A stretch of DNA of 64,000 bases from Mycolicibacterium hodleri (lineage in GTDB: Bacteria > Actinomycetota > Actinomycetes > Mycobacteriales > Mycobacteriaceae): NCBI RefSeq assembly GCF_006439015.1, contig NZ_RCZG01000016.1, positions 1-64,000 of the forward strand. The letters run 5' to 3'. The stretch's first letter is position 1. Each line of letters opens with the position of its first letter. Under the pieces are notes generated by a model. The model was not told the origin of the DNA, made no database searches, and was given only the letters and a program-made list of their open reading frames with translations. The position numbers were made by a program, and so were the translations under genes. Positions 17,554-26,015 of this stretch are shown here, piece by piece.

Positions 17554-18636
17554 GTGGACTTCTCCATCCTCGACGTTCCGCGTGAGGCACCGCCCGATCC
17601 GGATGCGTACCTACGGACCGCGATGGCTTGGCACTTCGGCACGGACACCGGCTCGCCATTCTGGCTGCGTGCGGCCAAGCGTCTGACCTTCGACCCATTG
17701 ACCGACGTCCGCACGTACGCCGATCTGGCGTTGTTCCCGAATCTCACCGACCACCTGCGAAACGTGCCGGTCGAAGACCTCGTTCCCCGCGGGTACGGAT
17801 CGCCGCTGCCGATTCCCCGGATCTACGAGTCCGGCGGGACCACCGGCGCACCAAAGCGGACCGCGCAGCTACCGGACTGGGTCGAACAAGTCACTCGCTG
17901 GCAGGTGGAGGACTTCACCGCGGGCGGCTTCGTGGCGGGCGGCGGGCTCTTGTGCATGATGCCGAGCGGACCGCACGGCGTCGGACACTTCGACCGCGAG
18001 GTCGCCGAGCGGCTCGGATCCACTTTCCACCCGATCGACCTTGATCCGCGCTGGGTCAAGAAGCTCGCTGCCCGGGAGGCGACCACGGAGGTGGTGGCCT
18101 ACGTCGAGCACGTCGTCGAACAGGCGCGGTTCGTCCTCGAAACCCAGTCCGTCGCCAACCTGCACGCCACGCCCCCACTGCTCGAGGCCCTCGCCCGCGA
18201 CGACCGACTCGTCGACCTCGTCAGCGAGAAGATCCGCTACCTCCTGCTCAGCGGTGCCCACGTCGACGCGGACACCCTCGACGTGCTGCGCGAGGTGTTT
18301 CCCCACGCCGCCGTCTCCATGGTCTTCGGCAGCACCATGATCCTGTCGCAGGCCGTGACCCGGATGGGTGCCGACGGTGAGTTCGTCTTCGATCCGCGGT
18401 CGCCGTACGTGGTGTTCTGGGTCGTCGACCCCGAGACCCGCGAACCGATGCCCTTCGGGGAGCGGGGCCAGGTCGTGATGAACCACGTCAGCAAGGGCAT
18501 GCTGATCCCCAACAACCTGGAGCGCGACACCGCAATTCGCACGCCGGGTCCCCGCGGGCACGTCGGTGATTCCCTCAGCAACGTGGCGCCGGTGGCCGTG
18601 TTCGACGGTCGAGCCGTCATCGAGGGTGTGTACTGA
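17554..18636 (+). CDS. AMP-binding protein, EhpF-like (short adenylating domain)
   Basis: A 360-aa member of the ANL superfamily. The phosphate loop is ESGGTTGAPKR near residue 93, and later motifs MVFGSTMIL and HVGDSLSNVAPV correspond to A5 and A7 regions. It ends where the N-terminal domain of an ANL enzyme ends, so the mobile C-terminal domain with the catalytic Lys is missing. This is how EhpF of griseoluteic acid (phenazine) biosynthesis looks, a protein that takes part in activating a carboxylate. The GTG start at 17554 gives MDFSILDVP. It is followed two bases later by an aldehyde-dehydrogenase-like reductase, matching the ehpF-ehpG pairing. Confidence 0.75.
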   Translation: MDFSILDVPREAPPDPDAYLRTAMAWHFGTDTGSPFWLRAAKRLTFDPLTDVRTYADLALFPNLTDHLRNVPVEDLVPRGYGSPLPIPRIYESGGTTGAPKRTAQLPDWVEQVTRWQVEDFTAGGFVAGGGLLCMMPSGPHGVGHFDREVAERLGSTFHPIDLDPRWVKKLAAREATTEVVAYVEHVVEQARFVLETQSVANLHATPPLLEALARDDRLVDLVSEKIRYLLLSGAHVDADTLDVLREVFPHAAVSMVFGSTMILSQAVTRMGADGEFVFDPRSPYVVFWVVDPETREPMPFGERGQVVMNHVSKGMLIPNNLERDTAIRTPGPRGHVGDSLSNVAPVAVFDGRAVIEGVY

Positions 18637-18638
18637 CG

Positions 18639-20006
18639 ATGGCCCTCGTCGCCCTCGACGCGCTCGGTCCGATGGGCGAATATCGCACGCGCAAGCCAGA
18701 ACTCGTCTGCGACACCCGCGGGATTCCCGTCGCGGAGCTCAGCGTGGTGCCGCGGCTCTACGTCACCCGCTCCGTCAGCACCCAGCGCGCGGCGAAGCCG
18801 CTGCCACTTGCCGAGCGGGAGTCCGCTCTGGCCTTGGCATCCGAAGTGTTTCTCACCGCGCACATCGCGGGACTCGACTTCGCCGAGTACGTGGCGCTGA
18901 CGTGCCGGGTGACCGGCCTTCCGATGCGCGTCGCGCACGCGGGAGGGCAGGTGGTGGCCGACGCACTGGCCACGACCTTCGACGCGATCCGGCCCGCGCA
19001 GCCTGCCGGGTCGATGCTGGACTGGCGCGACGTCGACGAGCGGGGCGGCTCGGTGTGGGCGCGCCGCGGCGAGGTGCTCGCCGTGCTCGCCCCCGGTAAC
19101 GCACCCGGGGTCCATGGACTCTGGCCGCAGGCGCTCGCGCTGGGCTACCGCGTCGTGGTCCGGCCGTCACGGCGCGAGCCCTTCACGGCACACCGGCTCA
19201 CAATCGCTTTGCGCCAGGCCGGATTTCGCGACGAGCACGTCCTGTGCCTGCCCACGGAGCACGCCGTCGCCGACGAGCTCGTCCGCGCCGCCGACCTCGC
19301 CATGGTCTACGGCGGTGACGACGTGACCGATCGGCACGCGTCGGATCCGACGGTGCTGGTCAACGGCCCCGGCCGCACCAAGATCGTGATCACGGCCGAC
19401 TGCGACTGGCGCGAACATCTCGACGTCATCGTCGAATCGATCGCCGGGCTGGGCGGAATGGCCTGCGTCAACACCACTGCGGTGCTCTGCGAAGGCGATC
19501 CCGAGCCGCTGGCGCGTGCCATCGCTGAGCGACTGTCGGTCGCCACACCGCTATCCAACGCGGACGGGGCCGCGACATTGCCGACCATGCCGCTGGCCGA
19601 TGCGCGCGCGCTCGCAGAGCGCCTCGGTCGTAGGGGTCTCGGCACCGAAGCGGTACTCGGTGCCGATCAGGTGGTCGTCGACCTCGGCGATGGATACGCC
19701 GCGCTACGCCCCGCAGTCCACCTGATGCGCCGACCGGACGTCGACGTCATCAACGTCGAATTGCCGTTCCCATGCGTGTGGGTGTCCGGCTGGACCAAGG
19801 CCGACGGCCTGGGCCCGCTGCGAAACTCGCTGGTGGTCAATGCGATCACGACCGACGACGCGTTGATCGATGATCTCCTCGCCGACCCCACCGTCACCAA
19901 CGTCTACAGCGGCAGCTGCCCGACCCAGTACGCGACGCCCCGGATTCCGCACGATGGCTACCTGGCGGACTTCCTCATGCGCAACAAGGGGTTCATCCGC
20001 ACCTAG
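18639..20006 (+). CDS. Aldehyde dehydrogenase/acyl reductase, EhpG-like
   Basis: A 455-aa protein of the aldehyde dehydrogenase superfamily. The cofactor-domain motif is EVLAVLAPGNAPGVHGLWP, and the active-site Cys lies in GGMACVNTTAV near residue 272. The N-terminal 110 residues are unlike standard aldehyde dehydrogenases. Paired with the adenylating protein two bases upstream, it probably reduces an activated acid to an aldehyde, as proposed for EhpG. The end of the protein, KGFIRT, is followed by short imperfect repeats of CCTAGCG before the convergent small membrane genes. Confidence 0.75.
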   Translation: MALVALDALGPMGEYRTRKPELVCDTRGIPVAELSVVPRLYVTRSVSTQRAAKPLPLAERESALALASEVFLTAHIAGLDFAEYVALTCRVTGLPMRVAHAGGQVVADALATTFDAIRPAQPAGSMLDWRDVDERGGSVWARRGEVLAVLAPGNAPGVHGLWPQALALGYRVVVRPSRREPFTAHRLTIALRQAGFRDEHVLCLPTEHAVADELVRAADLAMVYGGDDVTDRHASDPTVLVNGPGRTKIVITADCDWREHLDVIVESIAGLGGMACVNTTAVLCEGDPEPLARAIAERLSVATPLSNADGAATLPTMPLADARALAERLGRRGLGTEAVLGADQVVVDLGDGYAALRPAVHLMRRPDVDVINVELPFPCVWVSGWTKADGLGPLRNSLVVNAITTDDALIDDLLADPTVTNVYSGSCPTQYATPRIPHDGYLADFLMRNKGFIRT

Positions 20007-20037
20007 CACCTAGCGGCCAGGACCTAGCGCCCAGGAC

Positions 20038-20265
20038 CTAAGCAGCGCCGCGGGCGCGGGCCGGCAACTCGGCGTCATCATCCTTCTTGCTGACGCGGCG
20101 CAGGAATCCCGACGCCTTGACCAGCGCTCGCGACACCCTCGTGGGCTGACCGCCGTGTCGGCGCTCGAGGAAGACCCCGATCTTTCGAAGGACGAAGGCA
20201 ATGGCGGGTACCAGGAGAGTGATCAACAGGAACCGGCGGACCGGACTGCTGAGAAGGGCCAGCAT
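20038..20265 (-). CDS. Small membrane-anchored protein
   Basis: A 75-aa protein with one hydrophobic span (RFLLITLLVPAIAFVLRKIG) near the N terminus and a basic cytosolic tail ending KKDDDAELPARARGAA. It starts one base after the stop of the GlsB-like gene, so both are read together. No family function is known to me; the pairing suggests a role in envelope stress. Confidence 0.65.
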   Translation of the reverse strand: MLALLSSPVRRFLLITLLVPAIAFVLRKIGVFLERRHGGQPTRVSRALVKASGFLRRVSKKDDDAELPARARGAA

Positions 20266-20266
20266 G

Positions 20267-20545
20267 TCAGCGCTTGGTCGCGGTACGACGACCGACGAGG
20301 CCGAGGTACCCGGCGATCAGCACGATCGCGAAGATGATCCCGACCAGGAACGGAATGATCTTGAACCCGCCGTTCTGGTTGGAGTAGCCGAGCTTGTAGG
20401 ACACCCAGGTACCCAGGAACGAGCCCAGCGCGCCGAGCACGACGGTGACGATGACGCCGATGTTCTGCTTGCCCGGCATGACCAGCCTGGCGAGAACGCC
20501 GACGATGAGGCCGATGACGATGGCGCCGATGATGGTTCCGATCAC
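20267..20545 (-). CDS. GlsB/YeaQ/YmgE-family stress membrane protein
   Basis: A 92-aa protein with three hydrophobic spans and the family pattern GLIVGVLARLVMPGKQ, then VLGALGSFLGTWVS. These small transglycosylase-associated membrane proteins are induced by stationary phase, acid or envelope stress. The start is GTG at 20545. A possible SigF-type promoter lies 44-69 bases upstream, consistent with stress control. Confidence 0.88.
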   Translation of the reverse strand: MIGTIIGAIVIGLIVGVLARLVMPGKQNIGVIVTVVLGALGSFLGTWVSYKLGYSNQNGGFKIIPFLVGIIFAIVLIAGYLGLVGRRTATKR

Positions 20546-20588
20546 GGGTGAATCCTTTGCTCAGGGCACCAAGCGGTGCCCGAGGTTG

Positions 20589-20614
20589 TTACCCGCGTCG
20601 GGAACGGTTCAATC
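20589..20614 (-). promoter_or_regulatory. Possible SigF-type promoter of the GlsB-like gene
   Basis: On the minus strand GATT (20611-20614), a 16-base spacer and GGGTAA (20589-20594) approach the mycobacterial SigF pattern GTTT-N15-17-GGGTA with one mismatch in the -35. The gene controlled is a stress-family membrane protein, which supports the reading, but the match alone is short. Confidence 0.35.
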
Positions 20615-20713
20615 GCCGCCACGAGGGATTCATCCGCGGTTGGTCTGCGCGCCCGCCACGAGTCGATCGCGCCAGGTGAACTGGTGGCCATGACCGCGTT
20701 GGAAGGAATCGAC

Positions 20714-21307
20714 ATGCCAGAACACGACACCGCCCCGGATCAGGACGCCACTCCCGCCTCTGAGGCGCCGGCGTTCGAACCGACCCCTGGCGACGTCATC
20801 CGCCAGATCTTGGACCGCCAGCTCGTCGCAGGACAGGGGCTGGGCACCCAACTCGTCGGCGCCTCCACCGAGATATCCGTCGCACTGGCGCACGCACCGG
20901 TCATCGTCATCGACGAGATCCGCAGTGGGGCAACGCTGCCTGCGGCATTGGCCCATACCCGTGCGGAGGTAGGGGGCGTCGTCACTGGCACGGGCACCCG
21001 GGTTCGCACCGCGATCGGCGAATACGTCGGAAGCCAGGCCACCCTGCCACAGGCGGTCGTGTGTGGTGTCGCCGACGTCGCCGAGGCAGTCCTGCGCGGG
21101 CAGGGCAACGTGGCGGGCTCGGCGATCGACTCGGCCTTCACCGTCGCGACCGTCGCCGCCCGCGGTGGGGACGTCAAGGAAGCGTTGGGCCGCGAACGGC
21201 GCGACGTCGCCGCACACGCCGAAACGGCACGCGCCGACGTCGCCGAATCCTGGGAGCGCGCCCTCGAGGAGATTCGAGGTGCGGTCAAGGATTACGACGA
21301 GGACTAG
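20714..21307 (+). CDS. Conserved helical protein of unknown function
   Basis: A 197-aa acidic protein, MPEHDTAPD onward, preceded by GGAAGGA at a good distance from ATG 20714. After a disordered N terminus it is rich in Ala, Val and Thr and predicted helical, with repeated AxV/VAxA periodicity (for example VADVAEAVLRGQGNVAGSAI) and a charged C-terminal coiled-coil-like end. No enzyme motif is present. It is divergent from the GlsB-like pair and may share its stress regulation. I do not recognise the family. Confidence 0.6.
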   Translation: MPEHDTAPDQDATPASEAPAFEPTPGDVIRQILDRQLVAGQGLGTQLVGASTEISVALAHAPVIVIDEIRSGATLPAALAHTRAEVGGVVTGTGTRVRTAIGEYVGSQATLPQAVVCGVADVAEAVLRGQGNVAGSAIDSAFTVATVAARGGDVKEALGRERRDVAAHAETARADVAESWERALEEIRGAVKDYDED

Positions 21308-21322
21308 CAGCGTCCCACTTCC

Positions 21323-21359
21323 CCGAGACTGCGGTGGGATCGCCATCTCGCAGACTCGG
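21323..21359 (+). terminator. Candidate hairpin terminator
   Basis: CCGAGACTGCG (21323-21333) and CGCAGACTCGG (21349-21359) pair over 10 of 11 positions with a 15-base loop, 16 bases after the preceding stop. There is no U-tract. Confidence 0.45.
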
Positions 21360-21418
21360 CCGTGGATGACGTCAGTGTTCGGCGGCCGCGCCACCGGTTA
21401 CCGATTACGCTCTGCCTC

Positions 21419-22399
21419 GTGTCACCAATCTGGTCCCGTCGGAGTTTCCTCGCCATGACCGCGGGCATCGCCTTGACGACCGTGGCCTGCGGTTCGGACA
21501 AACCCGGCACGGTTGCCGACGACGGCTCCGTCACCGTGAAACACGCCTTCGGCGAGACCAAGATTCCGTCGGCACCCAAGCGGGTCGTCAGCGCCGGATT
21601 CACCGAACAGGACGATCTGCTCGCCGTCGGAGTCGTGCCCGTCGCCATCACCGACTGGTTCGGTGGCGAGCCGTTCGCCGTATGGCCATGGGCTCAGCCC
21701 AAACTCGGCACCGCGCAACCCGTCGTGCTGAACCTCTACGACGGCATCGAAGTCGATCGGATCGCCGCGCTGAAGCCAGACCTCATCGTCGCCACCAATG
21801 CGGGTCTCGATCAGGACACGTATACGAAGCTGTCCGCCATCGCGCCGACCGTCGCGCAGTCCGGCCAGAGTGCCTTCTTCGAACCGTGGAAGGACCAGGC
21901 GAACACCATCGGTCAGGCGGTGTTCAAGTTCGACGAGATGACCAAGCTCATCGCCGACGTGGACGCCAAGTTCACCGACGTCGGGAAGAACAATCCGACG
22001 TTCAACGGCAAGAAGATCGTGATCGTGAGCGCCACTACCTACCAGGATTCCTACGACGTCACCCCGCCCGGCTGGCGCACGGAGTTCCTGACTCAGATGG
22101 GCTTCGCCACCCCGGACAGCGTCAACGCCGTCGTCAAGGACGACCGGGCACAGGTGCCGCGCGCCAAACTGGCCTCGGTCCTCGACGCCGCGGACGTCGT
22201 CGTGTGGAAGACACAGAGCGACGAGGAGCAGGGCACACTGGTCGCCGATCCGACGTTCACCGCCCTCAAAACGACGAAGAACAACAGGAACGTGTTCACC
22301 GGCAAGGACCTCGCAGGCGCGCTGGCCTTCACGTCGGTGCTCTCCTACCAGATGGTCGCCGACCGGTTACCGCAGATGATCGCCAAGGCGCTCACCTGA
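21419..22399 (+). CDS. fecB2: Iron-siderophore ABC substrate-binding lipoprotein (FecB2-like)
   Basis: A 326-aa class III binding protein. The N terminus has a twin-arginine motif SRRSFLAM followed by a hydrophobic stretch and lipobox TTVACG, so it is probably a Tat-exported lipoprotein. The body has the siderophore-binding pattern: PKRVVSAGFTEQDDLLAVGV, IAALKPDLIVAT and a long backbone helix, typical of FecB/FepB proteins. GTG 21419 is chosen because it places the Tat motif correctly; the frame extends to 21362. No permease or ATPase genes follow, so it must work with components elsewhere. It is the likely equivalent of Rv0265c. Confidence 0.85.
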   Translation: MSPIWSRRSFLAMTAGIALTTVACGSDKPGTVADDGSVTVKHAFGETKIPSAPKRVVSAGFTEQDDLLAVGVVPVAITDWFGGEPFAVWPWAQPKLGTAQPVVLNLYDGIEVDRIAALKPDLIVATNAGLDQDTYTKLSAIAPTVAQSGQSAFFEPWKDQANTIGQAVFKFDEMTKLIADVDAKFTDVGKNNPTFNGKKIVIVSATTYQDSYDVTPPGWRTEFLTQMGFATPDSVNAVVKDDRAQVPRAKLASVLDAADVVVWKTQSDEEQGTLVADPTFTALKTTKNNRNVFTGKDLAGALAFTSVLSYQMVADRLPQMIAKALT

Positions 22400-22411
22400 C
22401 AAGATGGCCGG

Positions 22412-23119
22412 GTGACAAGCAAGACGCCCGAGAAGTCCGACCGCATCGGTACCGCATTCGCTCAGGTGGGTTCGGCCTACTATCCGATGCTCGTCGCGGT
22501 GTTCACGGCCCTGGTCATCATCTCGAACGTCACCGCCACCAAGGGTGTGGCCTTCGGACCGGTCATCACCGACGGTGGATTCATCGTCTTCCCCCTGACC
22601 TACGTGATCGGCGACGTCCTGTCCGAGGTCTACGGCTTCAAGGCGGCGCGGCGCGCGATCGTCCTCGGCTTCTCGATGAACGTGTTGGCGGCGCTGGCGT
22701 TCTGGGTGACGATCTACCTACCCGCCGCCGACTTCTACGAAAACCAGGCGGCATTCGAGAACGTCGTGCACGCGTACACCCAACTGATCATCGCCGGACT
22801 CGCCGGCTTCATCGTCGGGCAGACCATCAACGCCTGGGTGGTCGTGGCGATCAAGGAACGCACCAAGGAGAAACACCTCTGGGCGCGTCTCGTCGGGTCG
22901 ACGTTTGCCGGCCAACTCGGCGACACGTTGGTGTTCTGCAGTATCGCGGCGAGTGCGATCGGGATCACCACCTTCCACGACTTCGCCGTATACACGGCTC
23001 TCGGCTGGCTCTACAAGACCGCCGTCGAGGTAATCATGCTGCCCATCACGTACCGCGTGATCGCGTACATCAAGCGCAGGGAGCCGACCTACGAGCCCGT
23101 CCCCACCAGCCCGGTCTGA
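22412..23119 (+). CDS. yhhQ: Queuosine precursor transporter (YhhQ/COG1738)
   Basis: A 235-aa membrane protein with about six spans. The family patterns ISNVTATKGVAFGPVITDGG, FPLTYVIGDVLSEVYGFKAAR and LVGSTFAGQLGDTLVFC are clear. YhhQ proteins import preQ0/preQ1 or queuine-type bases for tRNA modification. Start GTG 22412, 12 bases after the fecB2 stop. It is inserted between fecB2 and the pxpB/pxpC genes, which are adjacent in M. tuberculosis as I recall. Confidence 0.9.
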   Translation: MTSKTPEKSDRIGTAFAQVGSAYYPMLVAVFTALVIISNVTATKGVAFGPVITDGGFIVFPLTYVIGDVLSEVYGFKAARRAIVLGFSMNVLAALAFWVTIYLPAADFYENQAAFENVVHAYTQLIIAGLAGFIVGQTINAWVVVAIKERTKEKHLWARLVGSTFAGQLGDTLVFCSIAASAIGITTFHDFAVYTALGWLYKTAVEVIMLPITYRVIAYIKRREPTYEPVPTSPV

Positions 23120-23132
23120 ATCGACGAACGTG

Positions 23133-23759
23133 ATGTCCCTCGACGCGGTGCACGACTACGGAGACCGAGCACTGCTGCTCGACTTCGACGACACCGACGA
23201 CGTACTCGCATGGTGCGACGCACTTCGCAACGCCGAGCTGCTCGGCGTCCTCGACGTCGTCCCGGCGTCCCGCACCGTGCTGCTCGAACTCGCTGGTCCG
23301 ACATACTTGGCGGCGACAAGGGCCCGTCTCGCTCGACTTCGCGTGGAACCGACCGCGGTCGACGTTGACACCGCCACAGCGGACGTCACCATCGACGTCG
23401 TGTACGACGGCGAGGACCTCGAGGAGGTCGGGCGGCTGACGGACCTCTCCCCTGCCGAGGTGATCACCGCCCACACCGCGGCACCGATGCGCGTCGGCTT
23501 CGCTGGCTTCGTCCCCGGTTTCGCCTACCTCGTCGGGGGCGACGAGCGACTTCACGTCCCTCGCCGGGCCGATCCCCGAACTAGAGTGCCCGCCGGATCC
23601 GTCGGGCTGGCAGGCGAATTCAGCGGTGTCTATCCCCGGGAGACCCCCGGCGGCTGGCAGCTGATCGGCCATACCGACGCAATCCTCTGGGACGTCGAGC
23701 GCGATCCGCCCGCACTTCTCGTGCCAGGAGCCCTGGTCCGGTTCCGGGCAATCGGGTAG
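23133..23759 (+). CDS. pxpB: 5-oxoprolinase subunit B (PxpB/KipI family)
   Basis: A 208-aa protein with the KipI/allophanate-hydrolase-1 fold. Signature segments are GFAGFVPGFAYLVGGDERLH, VPRRADPRTRVPAGSVGLAG and TPGGWQLIGHTDAILWD. PxpB with PxpC and PxpA opens 5-oxoproline to glutamate with ATP. ATG 23133 is preferred over the GTG three bases earlier. It lies eight bases before pxpC; pxpA (LamB/YcsF) is not in the window. Confidence 0.92.
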   Translation: MSLDAVHDYGDRALLLDFDDTDDVLAWCDALRNAELLGVLDVVPASRTVLLELAGPTYLAATRARLARLRVEPTAVDVDTATADVTIDVVYDGEDLEEVGRLTDLSPAEVITAHTAAPMRVGFAGFVPGFAYLVGGDERLHVPRRADPRTRVPAGSVGLAGEFSGVYPRETPGGWQLIGHTDAILWDVERDPPALLVPGALVRFRAIG

Positions 23760-23767
23760 GCACCGGT

Positions 23768-24649
23768 ATGGCGACCCTCGAGATCCTGACAACCGGTCCC
23801 CTGGCCCTGATCGAGGACCTGGGCAGACCCGGCTTGGCGCACCTGGGCGTCACCCGCTCCGGTGCCGCCGACCGACGCTCCCACACCTTGGCCAACAGGC
23901 TCGTCGCCAATCCCCACGACCGGGCCACGATCGAGGTCACGTTCGGCGGATTCTCCGCGCGGGTGCACGGAGGTGACGTCGCCATCGCCGTCACTGGTGC
24001 CGACGTCGATCCCGCGGTGGACGGACTTCGCTTCGGCACCAACAGCATTCACCATGTCCACGACGGGCAGGTGATCTCCCTCGGCACGCCGCACTCGGGG
24101 CTGCGGAGCTATCTCGCCGTCCGCGGCGGCGTCGACACCAAGCCGATTCTCGGCTCCCGCAGCCGCGACGTGATGTCAGCGATCGGTCCAGAGCCACTGA
24201 GGCCAGGAGACGTGCTGCCCATCGGAGAGCACACCGCCGAGTTCCCGGAGCTCGACCAGGCGCCGGTCGCGTCCATCGCCGGGGGTCTGCTCGACCTCCT
24301 CGTCGTGCCGGGCCCGCGTGACGACTGGCTCACCGATCCGGACTTGTTGGTGCACACCGAGTGGGTGGTCTCGGATCGCAGCGACCGCGTCGGAATGCGC
24401 ATGGTGGGACCTCCCTTGCACCACCGGTGGCCCGACCGACAACTTCCGAGCGAGGGCGCCAGCCGTGGGGCAATCCAGGTGCCGCCCAACGGTTTGCCCG
24501 TCATCCTCGGCCCAGACCACCCGGTGACCGGTGGCTATCCGGTGATCGGTGTCGTGGCGGATCGGGACATCGACGGGGCGGCACAGGCGCGGCCGGGCCA
24601 ACACGTGCGGATGCACTGGTCGCGTCCGCGCAGGCCGTCAGCCTGGTAG
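23768..24649 (+). CDS. pxpC: 5-oxoprolinase subunit C (PxpC/KipA family)
   Basis: A 293-aa biotin-dependent-carboxyltransferase-like protein. Family motifs include GPLALIEDLGRPGLAHLGVT, RSGAADRRSHTLANRLV, SYLAVRGGVDTKPILGSRS and the C-terminal IQVPPNGLPVILGPDHPVTG. It partners PxpB in ATP-dependent 5-oxoproline hydrolysis in the cytosol. The short spacing to both neighbours suggests one transcript with pxpB and the acetyltransferase gene. Confidence 0.93.
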   Translation: MATLEILTTGPLALIEDLGRPGLAHLGVTRSGAADRRSHTLANRLVANPHDRATIEVTFGGFSARVHGGDVAIAVTGADVDPAVDGLRFGTNSIHHVHDGQVISLGTPHSGLRSYLAVRGGVDTKPILGSRSRDVMSAIGPEPLRPGDVLPIGEHTAEFPELDQAPVASIAGGLLDLLVVPGPRDDWLTDPDLLVHTEWVVSDRSDRVGMRMVGPPLHHRWPDRQLPSEGASRGAIQVPPNGLPVILGPDHPVTGGYPVIGVVADRDIDGAAQARPGQHVRMHWSRPRRPSAW

Positions 24650-24658
24650 GAACGAGGT

Positions 24659-25204
24659 GTGCTCCACACTGCGCGCTTGGTTCACACGTCCGATCTCGAC
24701 GGCGAAACGCGCGAGGACGCCCGCCGCATGCTCGTCGACGCCTTCGCCGACGGCGAGACCGACTTCACCGACGCCGACTGGGAGCACGCACTCGGCGGCA
24801 TGCACGCACTGATCTGCGTCCGCGGCGCGCTGATCGCGCACGGCGCCGTGGTGCAGCGTCGAATGCTCCACCAGGGTGCCGCGCTGCGCTGCGGCTATCT
24901 CGAGGCCGTCGCGGTGCGGGAGGACTGGCGCGGCCAGGGGCTCGCGATGGCGGTCATGGACGCCCTCGAACAGGTGTTGCGCGGCGCGTACCAACTGGGG
25001 GCTCTCAGTTCGTCGGAGGCAGGCCGACACATCTACGGCTCGCGAGGCTGGCTGCCGTGGCAGGGCACGACTGCCGTGCTCGGTCCGTCCGGGGTGACTC
25101 CCACCCCCGACGACGACGGGTCGGTCTTCGTGCTGCCACTGAACGTCGACCTCGACACCACCGGGGAGCTCACGTGCGACTACCGCGACGGCGACGTGTG
25201 GTGA
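24659..25204 (+). CDS. aac(2'): Aminoglycoside 2'-N-acetyltransferase, AAC(2')-I
   Basis: A 181-aa GNAT-fold enzyme matching the chromosomal mycobacterial AAC(2') family, including LVHTSDLDGETREDARRMLV, the acetyl-CoA loop VREDWRGQGLAMAVMDALE and the C-terminal LDTTGELTCDYRDGDVW. It transfers acetyl from acetyl-CoA to the 2' amino group of aminoglycosides such as gentamicin and may also act on cell-wall or mycothiol-related compounds. Start GTG 24659, nine bases after pxpC, the same order as Rv0263c-Rv0262c. Confidence 0.95.
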   Translation: MLHTARLVHTSDLDGETREDARRMLVDAFADGETDFTDADWEHALGGMHALICVRGALIAHGAVVQRRMLHQGAALRCGYLEAVAVREDWRGQGLAMAVMDALEQVLRGAYQLGALSSSEAGRHIYGSRGWLPWQGTTAVLGPSGVTPTPDDDGSVFVLPLNVDLDTTGELTCDYRDGDVW

Positions 25205-25274
25205 CCAGCCCGCGATGCGCGCAGGCAACGGGTAGGCAACCACTGCGAAACACGCGGCGCCTTGACTGGATGTC

Positions 25275-25961
25275 ATGCGGGACCCATTTCCCGAATTCCT
25301 CGACGAACTGCGCGCCGCCGGTGCCGAAGTCGTGCCGATCGGCGTCTACCGCCGGCACCCCGCGCCTCGCAACGGCTCCTTCGACGCGCTCGTCGCAGGC
25401 GTGGCCGGGCACCAGTTCGACGCGGTCAGCTTCACGTCGGCGCCTGCGGTGGCGGCGATGCTGATGCGCGCCGTCGAAATGGGCATCGAGTCCGAGGTGC
25501 TTGCGGCGTTGCGGACCGACGTGCATGCGATGTGCGCGGGCCCGGTGACCTCTCGTCGGCTGGTGCGGCTCGGAATTCCGACGTCCGCGCCCGAACGGAT
25601 GCGGCTCGGAGCGCTGGCCCGCCACATCAGCGACGAACTGCCGCTGCTGAAGCCAAGGACCGTCGCGGTCGCCGGTCACGTGCTGGAGATCCGCGGGACC
25701 TGCGTGCTGGTCGACGGCGTCGTCAAGGAGCTACCGCCGACGGGCATGGCGACCATCCGCGCGCTGGCCCACCGGCCGGGCAACGTGGTGTCACGCGGCG
25801 AGCTACTCCACGCCATGCCCGGGGGTGGCACCGACACGCACGCCGTCGAGACAGCGGTGCTGCGGCTACGAACGGCTTTGGGCGACAAGCACATCGTGAC
25901 GACGGTGGTGAAGCGCGGCTACCGACTGGCCGTCGACGAACCCCCGGTGGGCGTCGCATAA
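25275..25961 (+). CDS. HemD-like/winged-helix regulator, N-terminally truncated
   Basis: A 228-aa protein holding the second half of a uroporphyrinogen-III-synthase-like domain (DPFPEFLDELRAAGAEVVPI, FDAVSFTSAPAVAAML, CAGPVTSRRLVRLGI) and a C-terminal OmpR-type winged helix (LPPTGMATIRALAHRPGNVV, ETAVLRLRTALGDKHIV, VVKRGYRLA). Full mycobacterial homologues (Rv0260c type) are about 380 residues and begin roughly 150 residues earlier, with the first HemD lobe. ATG 25275 lacks a good ribosome-binding site and the upstream frame does not continue the similarity, so this looks like a deletion product. DNA binding may survive; the intact two-lobed domain does not. Confidence 0.75.
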   Translation: MRDPFPEFLDELRAAGAEVVPIGVYRRHPAPRNGSFDALVAGVAGHQFDAVSFTSAPAVAAMLMRAVEMGIESEVLAALRTDVHAMCAGPVTSRRLVRLGIPTSAPERMRLGALARHISDELPLLKPRTVAVAGHVLEIRGTCVLVDGVVKELPPTGMATIRALAHRPGNVVSRGELLHAMPGGGTDTHAVETAVLRLRTALGDKHIVTTVVKRGYRLAVDEPPVGVA

Positions 25962-26015
25962 ATCGATCGCTCGTCGAGCCGTCGGTTTCGCACCCGTCGA
26001 CGCTACGGTGGTGCG

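Noticed and set aside
21682..23133. A 483-codon plus-strand frame overlapping fecB2 and yhhQ
   Set aside because: It is an Arg-rich shadow of two well-supported genes in other frames.
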